Below, one piece after another: positions 33,038-40,456 of a stretch of DNA of 40,456 bases. The notes beneath the pieces are model-generated. The model was not told the DNA's origin. It did not search any database and was given only the letters and a program-made list of their open reading frames with translations. The stretch is from contig JAJZCG010000014.1 of assembly GCA_021846225.1 (NCBI GenBank), positions 1-40,456 on the forward strand, written 5' to 3'. The position numbers were made by a program, and so were the translations under genes. Position 1 is the first letter of the stretch. Every line of letters starts with the position of its first letter. This DNA is from Pseudomonadota bacterium. GTDB lineage: Bacteria; Pseudomonadota; Alphaproteobacteria; Acetobacterales; Acetobacteraceae.

Positions 33038-33970
33038 ATGGTTACCGCACGAATTTTATGCACTGACATCGCGGGGTTGCGCTCGCAGGGGATTGGTCTG
33101 GCAGAGGCCGCAGGCATGGAAGTGGACATGCGCACGCTGGCGTTTTTGCCGCCATGGGATAAGGTTTCGCCCCGGTTGTGGCCGGGAATCCGCTGGGCGG
33201 TGAAGAGCGAGGCGTTCGCGCCGCCCTTGCCGCAGGTGTTGCTGGGCTGCGGCGGCGCGGGGGCGCGGGTGGCGGCGGGGCTGCGCCAGCCGGGGGTGAA
33301 GGCGGTGGCGATTCAGCATCCGCGCATGAATTTGAACAAGTTCGACCTGGTGATGGCGGCGCGTCATGATGGCATAACTGGCGCAAATGTGATCGTGACC
33401 CGCACGGCGCTGCACCGGGTGACGCAGCCGCGCCTGGCGGCGGAGCTGCTGAAATGGGCGCCGGTGTTTGCGCCGTATCAGCGCCCGCTGCTGGCGGTGC
33501 TGCTGGGCGGCAGCAATGGGCGCTACCGGTTTGAGCCGGCGCAAGGGCGCGAGCTGGCCGGGCAGCTCGCCGCGCTCATCCGCCAGGAGAAAATCGGCGT
33601 GGTGATAACCCCCTCGCGCCGCACCGGGCCGGAGATTGTAAAAATCCTGCGCGAGACGCTGGAGCCGCTGGGCGCCTGGATCTGGGATGGCGCCGGGGAG
33701 AATCCTTATTTCGGCATGCTGGCGTGCGCCGATGCGATTTTGTGCACGGCGGACTCCGTCTCCATGGTCTCCGAGGCGGTGGCGACATCCGCGCCGGTGT
33801 TTCTGCTGCGCCTGCCGGGCAAATCCGCGCGGATCGGCGCGTTCATGGATAGTTTGATCGATGCCGGCAGAGTGCGCGGCTTTGCCGGAAAACTGGAGCT
33901 GTGGGATACCGGGCCGCTGGATGATACGCAGATGGCGGCGGAACAGATGCGTGACCGCTTGGGATTGTAA
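33038..33970 (+). CDS. ELM1/GtrOC1 family protein (putative glycosyltransferase fold)
   Basis: 310-residue member of the mitochondrial-fission ELM1-like family, found widely in alphaproteobacteria; members have a GT-B-like fold but no proven bacterial reaction. Visible family features: SQGIGLAEAAG near the N-terminus, LLGCGGAGARVAAGLRQPGV, AIQHPRMNLNKFDLVMAARHDG, LLAVLLGGSNGRYRF, VVITPSRRTGPEIVKILRE, GENPYFGMLACADAILCTADS with SVSMVSEAVATSAPVFLLRLPG. ATG at 33038 is internal to a longer open frame whose first part has no homology-like character. Two bases separate its stop from the next gene, so the pair is almost certainly co-translated. Confidence 0.87.
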   Translation: MVTARILCTDIAGLRSQGIGLAEAAGMEVDMRTLAFLPPWDKVSPRLWPGIRWAVKSEAFAPPLPQVLLGCGGAGARVAAGLRQPGVKAVAIQHPRMNLNKFDLVMAARHDGITGANVIVTRTALHRVTQPRLAAELLKWAPVFAPYQRPLLAVLLGGSNGRYRFEPAQGRELAGQLAALIRQEKIGVVITPSRRTGPEIVKILRETLEPLGAWIWDGAGENPYFGMLACADAILCTADSVSMVSEAVATSAPVFLLRLPGKSARIGAFMDSLIDAGRVRGFAGKLELWDTGPLDDTQMAAEQMRDRLGL

Positions 33971-33972
33971 CG

Positions 33973-35859
33973 ATGCTGGATATTGAGACCTTCGATAATC
34001 TGCGTGGCGGCAACGTGGCCTATAAGGCGCTGGCGCATCCGGTGGCGGCCGAGGGGCTGAAGCAGCTGGCGGCGCGGGCCGGGCGGGTGGCGATTTTTGA
34101 CCCGGATGGAATCGCCGGGCCGCTGCTGGCGCTTTGCCCGGAGCTGGATGCCGAGGGTGTGTACGTGCAGGATAGCTTGGCCATCGGCCAGCTGCGCGGC
34201 GGGCATGTGGCGCGCGCGCTCACCTGCCTGTGCGCGGCGCGGGTGGAGAGCGTGCTGGTTGCCGCTTTTGATGCCGGACGGGCGGTGGAGCGGCTGGCAC
34301 GCTTTGCGCCGCCGGGCGCGCGGGTGCTGACGCTAGACGGCGCGAAGCTGCCGGAGGCGATGCTGACCAATGCGGCGCGCTACCTGGATCCGCTGAATTT
34401 CGCCACTAATTTCGTGTTCTTCCGTGAGGATGGGCATTTTTCCACGCGGCTGACCACGGCGAATTACTGGGCCGGATATGGCGCGAAGGCCGTGCGGTTT
34501 TTCTGCCGCCTCTACGGCGCGGCGGGTGAGGTTCTGGCCCAATGGGAAGATCCGGCGCCGGCCGGGGCGGGCGGTTTCGTGCTGGATAGCGCCGCCGTGC
34601 GCGCGCGCTTCGGGCTGGGGCCGTTCACCGGGCAGTTGTTCCTGCACGCGATCGGCGTGGCGGGGCATGATGTGGTGAAATATGCGCTGGATACCTACGC
34701 CGCTGGCGATGGGGCCTCGCTCTCCTGCACGCATGATGCGAATGCCTGGCCATCGGAGCGCTTTGCCGGGCTGCCCGCGCCGCGCGCGGATGAGCGGGTG
34801 ATATTATGGGTGCAGAACAGCCATGCCGTGCCGATCCCCGCCGGGGCGCTGGCGCTCGACCGCATGGGCGCTGAGGCGCCGGTGGGAATTGCCGCCGCGA
34901 TTGCGCCCTTCGCGACTCTGGCGGTGGATGTGGCGGCGGTGCTGCCAGGTGTTTCCTGGCCGGCGCAGGTGGAATTGCGCGCCGGGCGGCATGTGGTGCG
35001 CCCGCGCTACGAAGTTGAGCGCGCCGGACGCACGCGCATCGCGCATGTGAATGTGGAGCGCGCGGATTTGCGCGACGACGCCGGGATTAAGACGCTGCAT
35101 GCGGAGTTGGGGCGCGGGTTTCTGCTGCCCTTCCCGGTGCTGGCGCGCGGGCGGTTCAAAACCATCGTGCAGCCGACGCCGATGGCGGTGCATGAGCACA
35201 ACATGCCGCTACGGCTGGATGTTTTCAGCGCGCAGGGCGAGAAGCTGGCGGAGCGGTTTCTGGGCGTGCTGGCGCGCGGCCATGGCCTGGCTGTGGATCT
35301 GGACGATGTGCTGCGCCCCGGCGTGCTGGCCGATGGCGGGCATGCCGAGTTGGTCTATGATTTTCGCGAGGGCGGGGAGGCCAACGGCTGGTTGCATGGG
35401 CTGTTCCGGTTTGAGGACCGGGCAAGCGGCCATGTGGCCGAGAGCAGCTTTGGCGGGCATATCTTCAATACGATCATGACCTATAAAAACGAGCCGCAGA
35501 GCTACACCGGCAAGGCGCCGGGGCTCTCGACGCGGTTGTTTCTCAAGCTGGGGTTTGGCGGGCGGCAGAGTTTTTGCGTGCTGATCTATCCGGCATCCGC
35601 GCAATGGCTGGATTTTTCCAGCACGGCTCTGGAGCTATACGATGCGGGGGGCACCTTGCTGGCGAGCGCCGCGTTGCGGATCGCCTGTTCGGGCTCGGCG
35701 GTTGTGTATCCGGCGCGGCATTTCTCCGCCGCGGATTTAGCCGCGGCGGGGGAGGCGGGTTATGTGCTCATCCGCGACACCACCTGCCGGTTGTTCGGGT
35801 TTCATGGTGTTGACGATGGCGCGGGCGGCTTTTCCTTCGACCATATGTTCGGGTTTTAG
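33973..35859 (+). CDS. Large conserved-looking protein of unknown function coupled to ELM1-family gene
   Basis: 628 residues; I do not recognise a defined family. There is no signal peptide and no membrane segment. The N-terminal part (about 1-130) has alternating hydrophobic strands and helices (RVAIFDPDGIAGPLLALCPE, ESVLVAAFDAGRAVERLARF), suggesting an alpha/beta fold. The rest is beta-rich, with two comparable stretches (FVFFREDGHFSTRLTTANYW and RIAHVNVERADLRDDAGIK) and a C-terminal sandwich-like part (GFGGRQSFCVLIYPASAQWL, SAALRIACSGSAVVYPARHF). No catalytic motif is evident. Starting two bases after the ELM1-family stop, it probably works with that protein, perhaps in envelope glycan or lipid metabolism; this is inference. 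Confidence 0.8.
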   Translation: MLDIETFDNLRGGNVAYKALAHPVAAEGLKQLAARAGRVAIFDPDGIAGPLLALCPELDAEGVYVQDSLAIGQLRGGHVARALTCLCAARVESVLVAAFDAGRAVERLARFAPPGARVLTLDGAKLPEAMLTNAARYLDPLNFATNFVFFREDGHFSTRLTTANYWAGYGAKAVRFFCRLYGAAGEVLAQWEDPAPAGAGGFVLDSAAVRARFGLGPFTGQLFLHAIGVAGHDVVKYALDTYAAGDGASLSCTHDANAWPSERFAGLPAPRADERVILWVQNSHAVPIPAGALALDRMGAEAPVGIAAAIAPFATLAVDVAAVLPGVSWPAQVELRAGRHVVRPRYEVERAGRTRIAHVNVERADLRDDAGIKTLHAELGRGFLLPFPVLARGRFKTIVQPTPMAVHEHNMPLRLDVFSAQGEKLAERFLGVLARGHGLAVDLDDVLRPGVLADGGHAELVYDFREGGEANGWLHGLFRFEDRASGHVAESSFGGHIFNTIMTYKNEPQSYTGKAPGLSTRLFLKLGFGGRQSFCVLIYPASAQWLDFSSTALELYDAGGTLLASAALRIACSGSAVVYPARHFSAADLAAAGEAGYVLIRDTTCRLFGFHGVDDGAGGFSFDHMFGF

Positions 35860-35897
35860 CGTATTCAGCGAATAGCTGGCGCCAAATGCATATTGCT

Positions 35898-36215
35898 TTA
35901 GCCGAAACTTAGCGCCTCGGGCCGTTTGACCTCGATTTCGACGAAGGCCATCGGCGTATCGGAGGCGTTCATCACGTCATGTTCGATGCCGGAGGCGCGG
36001 CTGTAGGAGTCTCCGGCCTTGCGCGGGTAGTCGGTGATGTTTTTGCCATCGTCCACGCGCATGGTTGAGTCGGTGAGCATGACGATGAAATAGGGCAATC
36101 CGTGGCTGTGCCAACCGGTCACCGCGCCGGGGGCAAAATCCCAGCGGGTGATTCGGACATCGGCATCGTCGCGTTGCAGCGTCGGGACTGCGGGGGTGGT
36201 ACATACGAAGGGCAT
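35898..36215 (-). CDS. Cupin-domain protein
   Basis: 105-residue single-domain cupin. Motif 1 is visible as GAVTGWHSHGLPYFIVMLTDS with two histidines and motif 2 as RASGIEHDVMNASDTPMAFVEIE with one histidine; the pattern fits a metal-binding small cupin. Such proteins serve many roles, from dioxygenase to sugar-binding, and the substrate cannot be told here. It lies 33 bases downstream of bpt on the same strand and converges with the 628-residue gene. Confidence 0.87.
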   Translation of the reverse strand: MPFVCTTPAVPTLQRDDADVRITRWDFAPGAVTGWHSHGLPYFIVMLTDSTMRVDDGKNITDYPRKAGDSYSRASGIEHDVMNASDTPMAFVEIEVKRPEALSFG

Positions 36216-36248
36216 TCCGGCTCCTTGCCGTGATTAAAAATGTGGTTG

Positions 36249-37016
36249 TTATCCGGCGGGCGCGAGTGCCGCGGCCGTGAAATGATGCACCCGCTGTTCC
36301 ATCAGCGGCACCCATTGTCCGTGCTTTAACACTTCGCTGGGGCGGAATTTGGCCTTGTAGGCCATTTTGCGGCTCTCTTCGACCCAGTAGCCGAGGTAGA
36401 CGAACGGCAGGCCCAGCGCCACCGCGCGGGCGGCCAGCCAGATGATGGCGTAGGTGCCGAGCGAGCGCTCGTCCATGCCGGTTTCAAAGAAGCTGTAGAC
36501 GGCGGAGAGCCCGTCGCCGAGATGGTCGGTGAGGCAGGCGCCGAGCAAGCTGCCCTGGGGGGTGCGGAATTCGATGACCGAGGTTTCAATCGGCGTGTCC
36601 TCGACCATGGCGCGGTAGTCGTAAAAACTCATGCTTGCCATGTCGCCCTCGCCGTGGCGGGCCTGCTGGTAGCGCTGGAAGAGCTGGTATTGCTCGGTGG
36701 TGGCGCGTGGCGGAATTTCCTGCACCACCAGATCGGCGTTGATGCGGGCGATGCGCTTTTGCGTGCGGTTGGGGGTAAAATCCCGCGCGCGGATGCGGAT
36801 GGGCATGCAGGCGTTGCAGCTGGGGCAAACCGGCGCGTAGGCGATGTTGTGGCTGCGCCGGAAGCCGCCGCGCGATAAGCGGTCGTGCAGGGTTTCGGCC
36901 GAGACGCCGGCAAGCTCGGTCACAACCTTGCGCTCGGTGCGGCCCTCCACATAGGGGCAGGGCAGCGGCGCCGTGGTGTAGAAGAAATGCGGGCGGCGGG
37001 CGGGCTTGAAGCTCAT
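36249..37016 (-). CDS. bpt: Aspartate/glutamate leucyltransferase
   Basis: Bpt-type aminoacyl-tRNA-protein transferase (R-transferase family) that adds Leu to N-terminal Asp or Glu, marking proteins for ClpS/ClpAP degradation. 255 residues. The N-terminal cysteine box is CPYVEGRTERKVVTEL followed by APVCPSCNACMPIRIRARDF; the C-terminal GNAT-like part holds SMSFYDYRAMVEDTPIETSV, LSAVYSFFETGMDERSLGTY and LPFVYLGYWVEESRKMAYKA. ATG at 37016 is chosen over an open frame to 37163 because it begins at the family-conserved N-terminus. Intact. Confidence 0.95.
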   Translation of the reverse strand: MSFKPARRPHFFYTTAPLPCPYVEGRTERKVVTELAGVSAETLHDRLSRGGFRRSHNIAYAPVCPSCNACMPIRIRARDFTPNRTQKRIARINADLVVQEIPPRATTEQYQLFQRYQQARHGEGDMASMSFYDYRAMVEDTPIETSVIEFRTPQGSLLGACLTDHLGDGLSAVYSFFETGMDERSLGTYAIIWLAARAVALGLPFVYLGYWVEESRKMAYKAKFRPSEVLKHGQWVPLMEQRVHHFTAAALAPAG

Positions 37017-37306
37017 TATGTGTATGTTTGGGTGTTCAGGGGGCTGCGTCAACAACTGTTTTGTGGGGGCTGCCCGCCGCGCCCAGCGCCGGGGCGGTGT
37101 AAATCTGGGCGATGGGGTGCGTGGCGGCGAATTGAGGGTAGGATCAGAACCCCAGGAAATCACTGTTGAGCGGCGCGCAGGCGCCGGGCATGGCGGCGGC
37201 GATGAGTTTTCCAGGGTTGGTTGTGGCTGGGCGCGGCATCATTTAAGCCATAACCGAGCCGCGCCGGGGGGTCGATTCCCGCACGGCGTTTGGCAAGGGA
37301 TTGGGC

Positions 37307-38158
37307 ATGGCGCGGGCGAATTCGGTTAACTATCTGCTGGGCACGAGCTTCCACAAAATGGCCTATGTCGAGTTCGGCAACCCGGCCGCCCCGGCGGTGG
37401 TGTGCGTGCATGGGCTCTCGCGCAACGGGCGTGATTTCGATCCGCTGGCCGAGGCGCTCTCGGATCGTTTCCATGTCATCTGCCCGGACCTGCCGGGGCG
37501 CGGCAAGTCTGATTGGCTGCCCGACGCTCTGGCCTACCAGCCGCCGAGCTATGTGGCGGCGCTGACGTATTTGCTGGCGGCGCTGAACAAGCCGGTGGCG
37601 TGGGTGGGCACCTCGCTGGGGGGCATCTGCGGCATGATGATCGCCGCGGCGCAAAACACGCCGATCACCCGGCTGGTGCTCAACGACATCGGCCCGCATA
37701 TTCCCGCCGCCTCGCTGAGGCGCATTGGCGGCACGCTGGCCACGCCGGGGGAGCGTTTTGCCACCATGGCGGCGCTGGAGGCGCATCTGCGCGAGATCTA
37801 TGCGCCCTTTGGCCGGTTGAGCGACAGGCAATGGGCTCATCTGGCGCGGTTTTCCGCCCGGGTGGTGCTGGACCAGACCGGGGCCGGGGCGTTCGCCATG
37901 AATTATGATCCGAAGATCGGCGAGCCGCTGCGCAACACCGTGCCGCTGGATGTGGACTTGTGGCCGCTATGGGAGATGCTGAAGCTCCCGATCATGGCCA
38001 TTCGCGGCGCCACCAGCGATTTGCTGCTGCCCAGCACCTTTGAGCGTATGCGCGAGGCCGGGGCGGAGGGTTATGTGGTGGAGGATGCCGGACATGCCCC
38101 GGCGCTGATGGACGCGCCCGCCATCGCGGCGGTGCGGGCGTTTTTGTTGCGGCGGTAG
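37307..38158 (+). CDS. Alpha/beta hydrolase
   Basis: About 283 residues, alpha/beta-hydrolase fold. Oxyanion-hole region VVCVHGLSRNGRDFDPLAEA, nucleophile elbow AWVGTSLGGICGMMIAA (Ser), acid region IRGATSDLLLPSTF and catalytic His in EDAGHAPALMDAPAIAA are all present, so it should be active. Substrate unknown. ATG at 37307 has AAGGGA upstream; TTG at 37301 is a longer alternative. The region 37017-37306 between bpt and this gene is about 290 bases without a feature that I can support. It is followed by yihY at 56 bases. Confidence 0.9.
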   Translation: MARANSVNYLLGTSFHKMAYVEFGNPAAPAVVCVHGLSRNGRDFDPLAEALSDRFHVICPDLPGRGKSDWLPDALAYQPPSYVAALTYLLAALNKPVAWVGTSLGGICGMMIAAAQNTPITRLVLNDIGPHIPAASLRRIGGTLATPGERFATMAALEAHLREIYAPFGRLSDRQWAHLARFSARVVLDQTGAGAFAMNYDPKIGEPLRNTVPLDVDLWPLWEMLKLPIMAIRGATSDLLLPSTFERMREAGAEGYVVEDAGHAPALMDAPAIAAVRAFLLRR

Positions 38159-38214
38159 TTGTTAAGCTTTCGTGGCGCGATTGCGCGGCACGGGAAAATC
38201 CGTAGGGTCAGCGC

Positions 38215-39081
38215 ATGATCGGCAGGATTCTGGACTGCGCGCATATGCCGTTTCTGCGGCGCTCCTTCGTGGCGGCGGGGCAGGCCACGGCCTCGCAGCG
38301 GGTGTCGCTGGTGGCGGCGGGCTGCGCCTTCTACGCGACGCTGGCGCTCTTCCCCACCATCACCATGCTCATCTCGTTCTATGGCCTGTTGTATAATCCG
38401 GCGACGGTGCAGCCGCAGCTGCAATATCTGCAGACCTTCATGCCGCCGGCGGCCTTTGCGCTGATCTCGGATCGCATCCAGAGCCTGGTGCAGGCCCCGG
38501 CGCAGGGGCTGGGGCTGGGCTTTGCGGTGAGCTTGCTGATCTCGTTCTGGTCGTCATCGACGGGAACAAAATCAATCCTCAACGCGCTCTCGCTGGCGTA
38601 TCACGAGCGTGAGGAGCGCGGGATCATCCGGTTTCAGCTGGTCTCGCTGGGGATGACTCTGGTGGCGGTGATCGGCGCGGCCCTGGCCATCGGCCTGCTG
38701 GTGTTCATCCCCGTCGCGCTGGCGTTCCTCGGCCTGCCGGGGAATACGAAAATCATCGTCAACCTGCTCAGCCTGGGGGCGATGGTGCTGTTCGTGCTGG
38801 TGGCGCTGGGGCTGCTCTATCGCTTTGGCCCGGCCGGGAGCAACCGGATTTTCTACGCGCCGGGGGCTGGCATCGCGACCCTGCTGTGGCTGCTGGTGTC
38901 CTGGGCGTTCGGCTTCTATGTCGGGCATTTCGCGGCCTACAGCGCCACTTATGGGCCGCTCTCCACGCTGATCGGCCTGATGATGTGGTTTTATCTCTCT
39001 GCCTATGTGGTGCTGTTCGGCGCCGAGGTGAATGCGGCGATGGACCGCGAATGGAAGCGCCAGGCCGGGCGGGAGGTTTAG
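38215..39081 (+). CDS. YihY/BrkB family membrane protein
   Basis: 288-residue inner-membrane protein with about six hydrophobic segments, matching the YihY/virulence factor BrkB family (once mis-annotated as ribonuclease BN). Family features seen are LVAAGCAFYATLALFPTITMLISFY near the N-terminus, the SLLISFWSSSTGTKSILNALSLAY stretch, and the final SAYVVLFGAEVNAAMDREWK. The biochemical function is not settled; a transport or flippase role has been proposed. It is followed after 64 bases by a kinase-like gene on the same strand. Confidence 0.92.
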   Translation: MIGRILDCAHMPFLRRSFVAAGQATASQRVSLVAAGCAFYATLALFPTITMLISFYGLLYNPATVQPQLQYLQTFMPPAAFALISDRIQSLVQAPAQGLGLGFAVSLLISFWSSSTGTKSILNALSLAYHEREERGIIRFQLVSLGMTLVAVIGAALAIGLLVFIPVALAFLGLPGNTKIIVNLLSLGAMVLFVLVALGLLYRFGPAGSNRIFYAPGAGIATLLWLLVSWAFGFYVGHFAAYSATYGPLSTLIGLMMWFYLSAYVVLFGAEVNAAMDREWKRQAGREV

Positions 39082-39101
39082 CCCCGCATTGCCGCAGGTG
39101 G

Positions 39102-39132
39102 TGGAATGTGGAAACTTCACCGCAACATTCCA
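39102..39132 (+). other. Short inverted repeat between yihY and the phosphotransferase gene
   Basis: TGGAATGT (39102-39109) and ACATTCCA (39125-39132) are perfect reverse complements separated by 15 bases, ending 13 bases before the next ATG. It may be an operator or a leader hairpin; no regulator is adjacent. Confidence 0.3.
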
Positions 39133-39145
39133 ACCTGGGGGGCAA

Positions 39146-40012
39146 ATGGGCGAGGCTGAGGTTGAGGCGCTGGCGTTCTGGACGGGGGAGATTAAAATCT
39201 GGCCGCTCACCGGGGGGATCACCAATCGCAACTTCGGCGTGGAGCAGGATGACGGGCGGCGCTTTGCCGTGCGGCTGGGCAAGGACATTCCCGAGCATGG
39301 GGTGATGCGCTTCAACGAGCAGGCGGCAGCCAGGGCGGCGGCGCGGGCTGGGCTTTCGCCCGAGATTTATTACACCGCGCCGGGGGTGATGGTGAGCCGG
39401 CTGCTGCCTGGGCGCACGCTGAGCCCGCAGGAGATCCGCGCGCCCGCGAACCTGCCCCGCGTGGCGGCGCTGATAAAGCAGTGCCACACCGGGCTGGGGC
39501 CTTATTTACAGGGTCCGGTCCTGGCGTTCTGGGTATTTCACATCAACCGCTCCTATGGCGCGGCGTTGCGCGGCAATCGCTCCAGCCTGGATGGGATGCT
39601 GGAGCGGCTGCTGGGGTTGAATGACATGCTGGAGCGGCGCCTGGGGCCGGTGGAAGTCGTGTTTTCGCATAACGACCTGCTCGCTGGAAATATCTTTGAT
39701 GACGGGACACGGCTGTGGCTGCTGGACTGGGATTACGCGGGGGTTAATTCATCGCTGTTCGACCTCGCGAACCTCGCCTCCAACAACGGGTTTGCGCCGG
39801 AGCATGACGCGGCGTTGCTGGAGGCTTATTCCGGCAGGCCGCCTGATGCCGCGATGTGGGACGCCTTCAGGGTGAGCCAATGCGCCTCGCTGTTGCGCGA
39901 GACGCTTTGGAGCGCGGTCTCGGAGGTCACCTCCAAGCTGGATTTCGACTATGAAGGGTATACGGCGGAGAACCTGGCGCGCTGCGAGGGCGCGCTGGCG
40001 GGGCTTGGTTGA
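39146..40012 (+). CDS. Choline-kinase-like phosphotransferase (APH family)
   Basis: 288-residue small-molecule kinase of the APH/choline kinase superfamily. The N-lobe has WPLTGGITNRNFGVEQDDGR followed by RFAVRLGKDIPEHGVMRFNE. The catalytic loop is VVFSHNDLLAGNIFDDG (Brenner motif HXDXXXXN) and the metal-binding motif is LWLLDWDYAGVNSSLFDLAN, very like choline/ethanolamine kinases. All catalytic residues are kept. Substrate could be choline, ethanolamine, or another alcohol such as a thiamine or aminoglycoside type. ATG at 39146 follows GGGGGG-rich ribosome site; the open frame upstream overlaps yihY and is not used. Confidence 0.9.
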   Translation: MGEAEVEALAFWTGEIKIWPLTGGITNRNFGVEQDDGRRFAVRLGKDIPEHGVMRFNEQAAARAAARAGLSPEIYYTAPGVMVSRLLPGRTLSPQEIRAPANLPRVAALIKQCHTGLGPYLQGPVLAFWVFHINRSYGAALRGNRSSLDGMLERLLGLNDMLERRLGPVEVVFSHNDLLAGNIFDDGTRLWLLDWDYAGVNSSLFDLANLASNNGFAPEHDAALLEAYSGRPPDAAMWDAFRVSQCASLLRETLWSAVSEVTSKLDFDYEGYTAENLARCEGALAGLG

Positions 40013-40042
40013 ATTGCGGCGGGCGGGGATTATATTGGCGTG

Positions 40043-40273
40043 ATGGCAAATTCAAACGGTCCGGTGATCGACATGACACCGGAGGGCAACTTCATCGAGC
40101 CACCCAAACCCAAGCTGGGGGAGATATTGCTCCGGCTGGTGATGTTCGGGCTTTTTTTATGCCTCGCCGGGGTGATGTTCTGGGTGATGTTCTGGGTCGC
40201 GATCTTCGTGGTTCCGGTTCTGGTGCTGCTCGGCCTCGCGGGGTTTTTGTTTATGAAGCTTCAAGGGCGCTAA
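40043..40273 (+). CDS. Small membrane protein of unknown function
   Basis: 76 residues: a polar N-terminal tail (about 28 residues, with PPKPKLGE) and then one long hydrophobic stretch with a repeated MFWV, likely two closely spaced membrane helices (LLRLVMFGLFLCLAGVMFWV and IFVVPVLVLLGLAGFLFM). I do not recognise a family. It lies 30 bases after the kinase gene and could share its transcript. A GTG at 40040 is an alternative start. Structured repeat C begins ten bases after its stop. Confidence 0.7.
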   Translation: MANSNGPVIDMTPEGNFIEPPKPKLGEILLRLVMFGLFLCLAGVMFWVMFWVAIFVVPVLVLLGLAGFLFMKLQGR

Positions 40274-40282
40274 TCATAAGAC

Positions 40283-40456
40283 GAGTGCGATCGTTTGAGG
40301 TTCGCTCAGACGAGCGAGCCGAGAGCGTGAATCGCCCTCGGAAAAATGGTAAGCGCGATCGTTTGAGGTTCGCTCAGACGAGCGAGCCGAGAGCGTGAAT
40401 CGCCCTCGGAAAAATGGTAAGCGCGATCGTTTGAGGTTCGCTCAGCAGAGGGCGCC
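40283..40456. repeat. Structured dispersed repeat, locus C (68 bp tandem units, cut by window end)
   Basis: Units of 68 bp start at 40287, 40355 and 40423 (GCGATCGTTTGAGG...). The first two are identical over their length; the third diverges after 40445. Relative to loci A and B the loop sequences GATCGTTTGAGG and GARAGCGTGAATC are kept, but stem bases differ in matched pairs: outer stem GAGTGCGAT with ATCGCCCTC, inner stem GGTTCGCTC with GAGCGAGCC. It starts ten bases after the small membrane protein stop. The array continues beyond the window or ends at it. Confidence 0.88.

Noticed and set aside
40283-40456. Possible CRISPR array
   Set aside because: The direct repeats are contiguous 68 bp units with no unique spacers between them and no cas genes nearby.

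Overview
The window is a GC-rich, gene-dense stretch of an alphaproteobacterial chromosome. The best fit is an Acetobacteraceae / Rhodospirillales bacterium of the Acidocella-Acidiphilium kind. This is inferred from the gene set: GcrA and MipZ cell-cycle proteins, GANTC (CcrM-type) sites in front of mipZ, a compact ccmCDEFGHI operon followed by an SDHAF4-like gene, the ybjN-proC pair, and Bpt leucyltransferase. No rRNA, tRNA, phage, insertion sequence or CRISPR array was recognised. Most of the window is housekeeping sequence, with about 45 genes.

Layout. 1-3.5 kb: 3' part of mfd, then a structured repeat. 3.5-9.6 kb (minus strand): cytochrome c maturation operon ccmC-D-E-F-G-H-I with overlapping starts and stops, then a 51-residue SDHAF4-like gene, a small membrane protein and a chalcone-isomerase-like secreted protein. 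9.6-10.6 kb: EVE-domain protein and msrA. 10.6-14.4 kb: divergent LysR regulator/LysE exporter, an MFS transporter and a class II aldolase. 14.4-15.9 kb: soluble globin-coupled chemoreceptor. 16-18.3 kb: moeB-like gene, SH3-domain protein, gcrA and a cold-shock protein, then the second structured repeat. 18.6-22.3 kb: M17 aminopeptidase, MarR regulator, lolA and xthA. 22.3-25.9 kb (minus): histidine phosphatase, GST, prs, proC and ybjN. 26-27 kb: queE-queD. 27.1-28.4 kb: eno (minus). 28.6-32 kb: nitronate monooxygenase, mipZ and cobA. 32-33 kb: aspartoacylase-like gene (minus). 33-35.9 kb: ELM1-family protein coupled to a 628-residue protein of unknown function. 35.9-37 kb (minus): cupin and bpt. 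37.3-40.3 kb: alpha/beta hydrolase, YihY, choline-kinase-like phosphotransferase and a small membrane protein, then the third structured repeat.

The most interesting non-gene signal is a dispersed repeat family at three gene ends (about 3.4, 18.4 and 40.3 kb). Its 68-69 bp units fold into an outer and an inner stem whose bases differ between copies in a compensating way, while the internal loops stay constant. Two loci also carry an inverted relative of the unit whose terminal stem differs by a matched two-base-pair indel. Other points of note are five GANTC sites within 55 bp just before mipZ, a QueD homologue with Ser in place of the usual catalytic Cys, a nitronate monooxygenase with a cysteine-rich C-terminal segment, and the ELM1/628-residue pair of unknown function.
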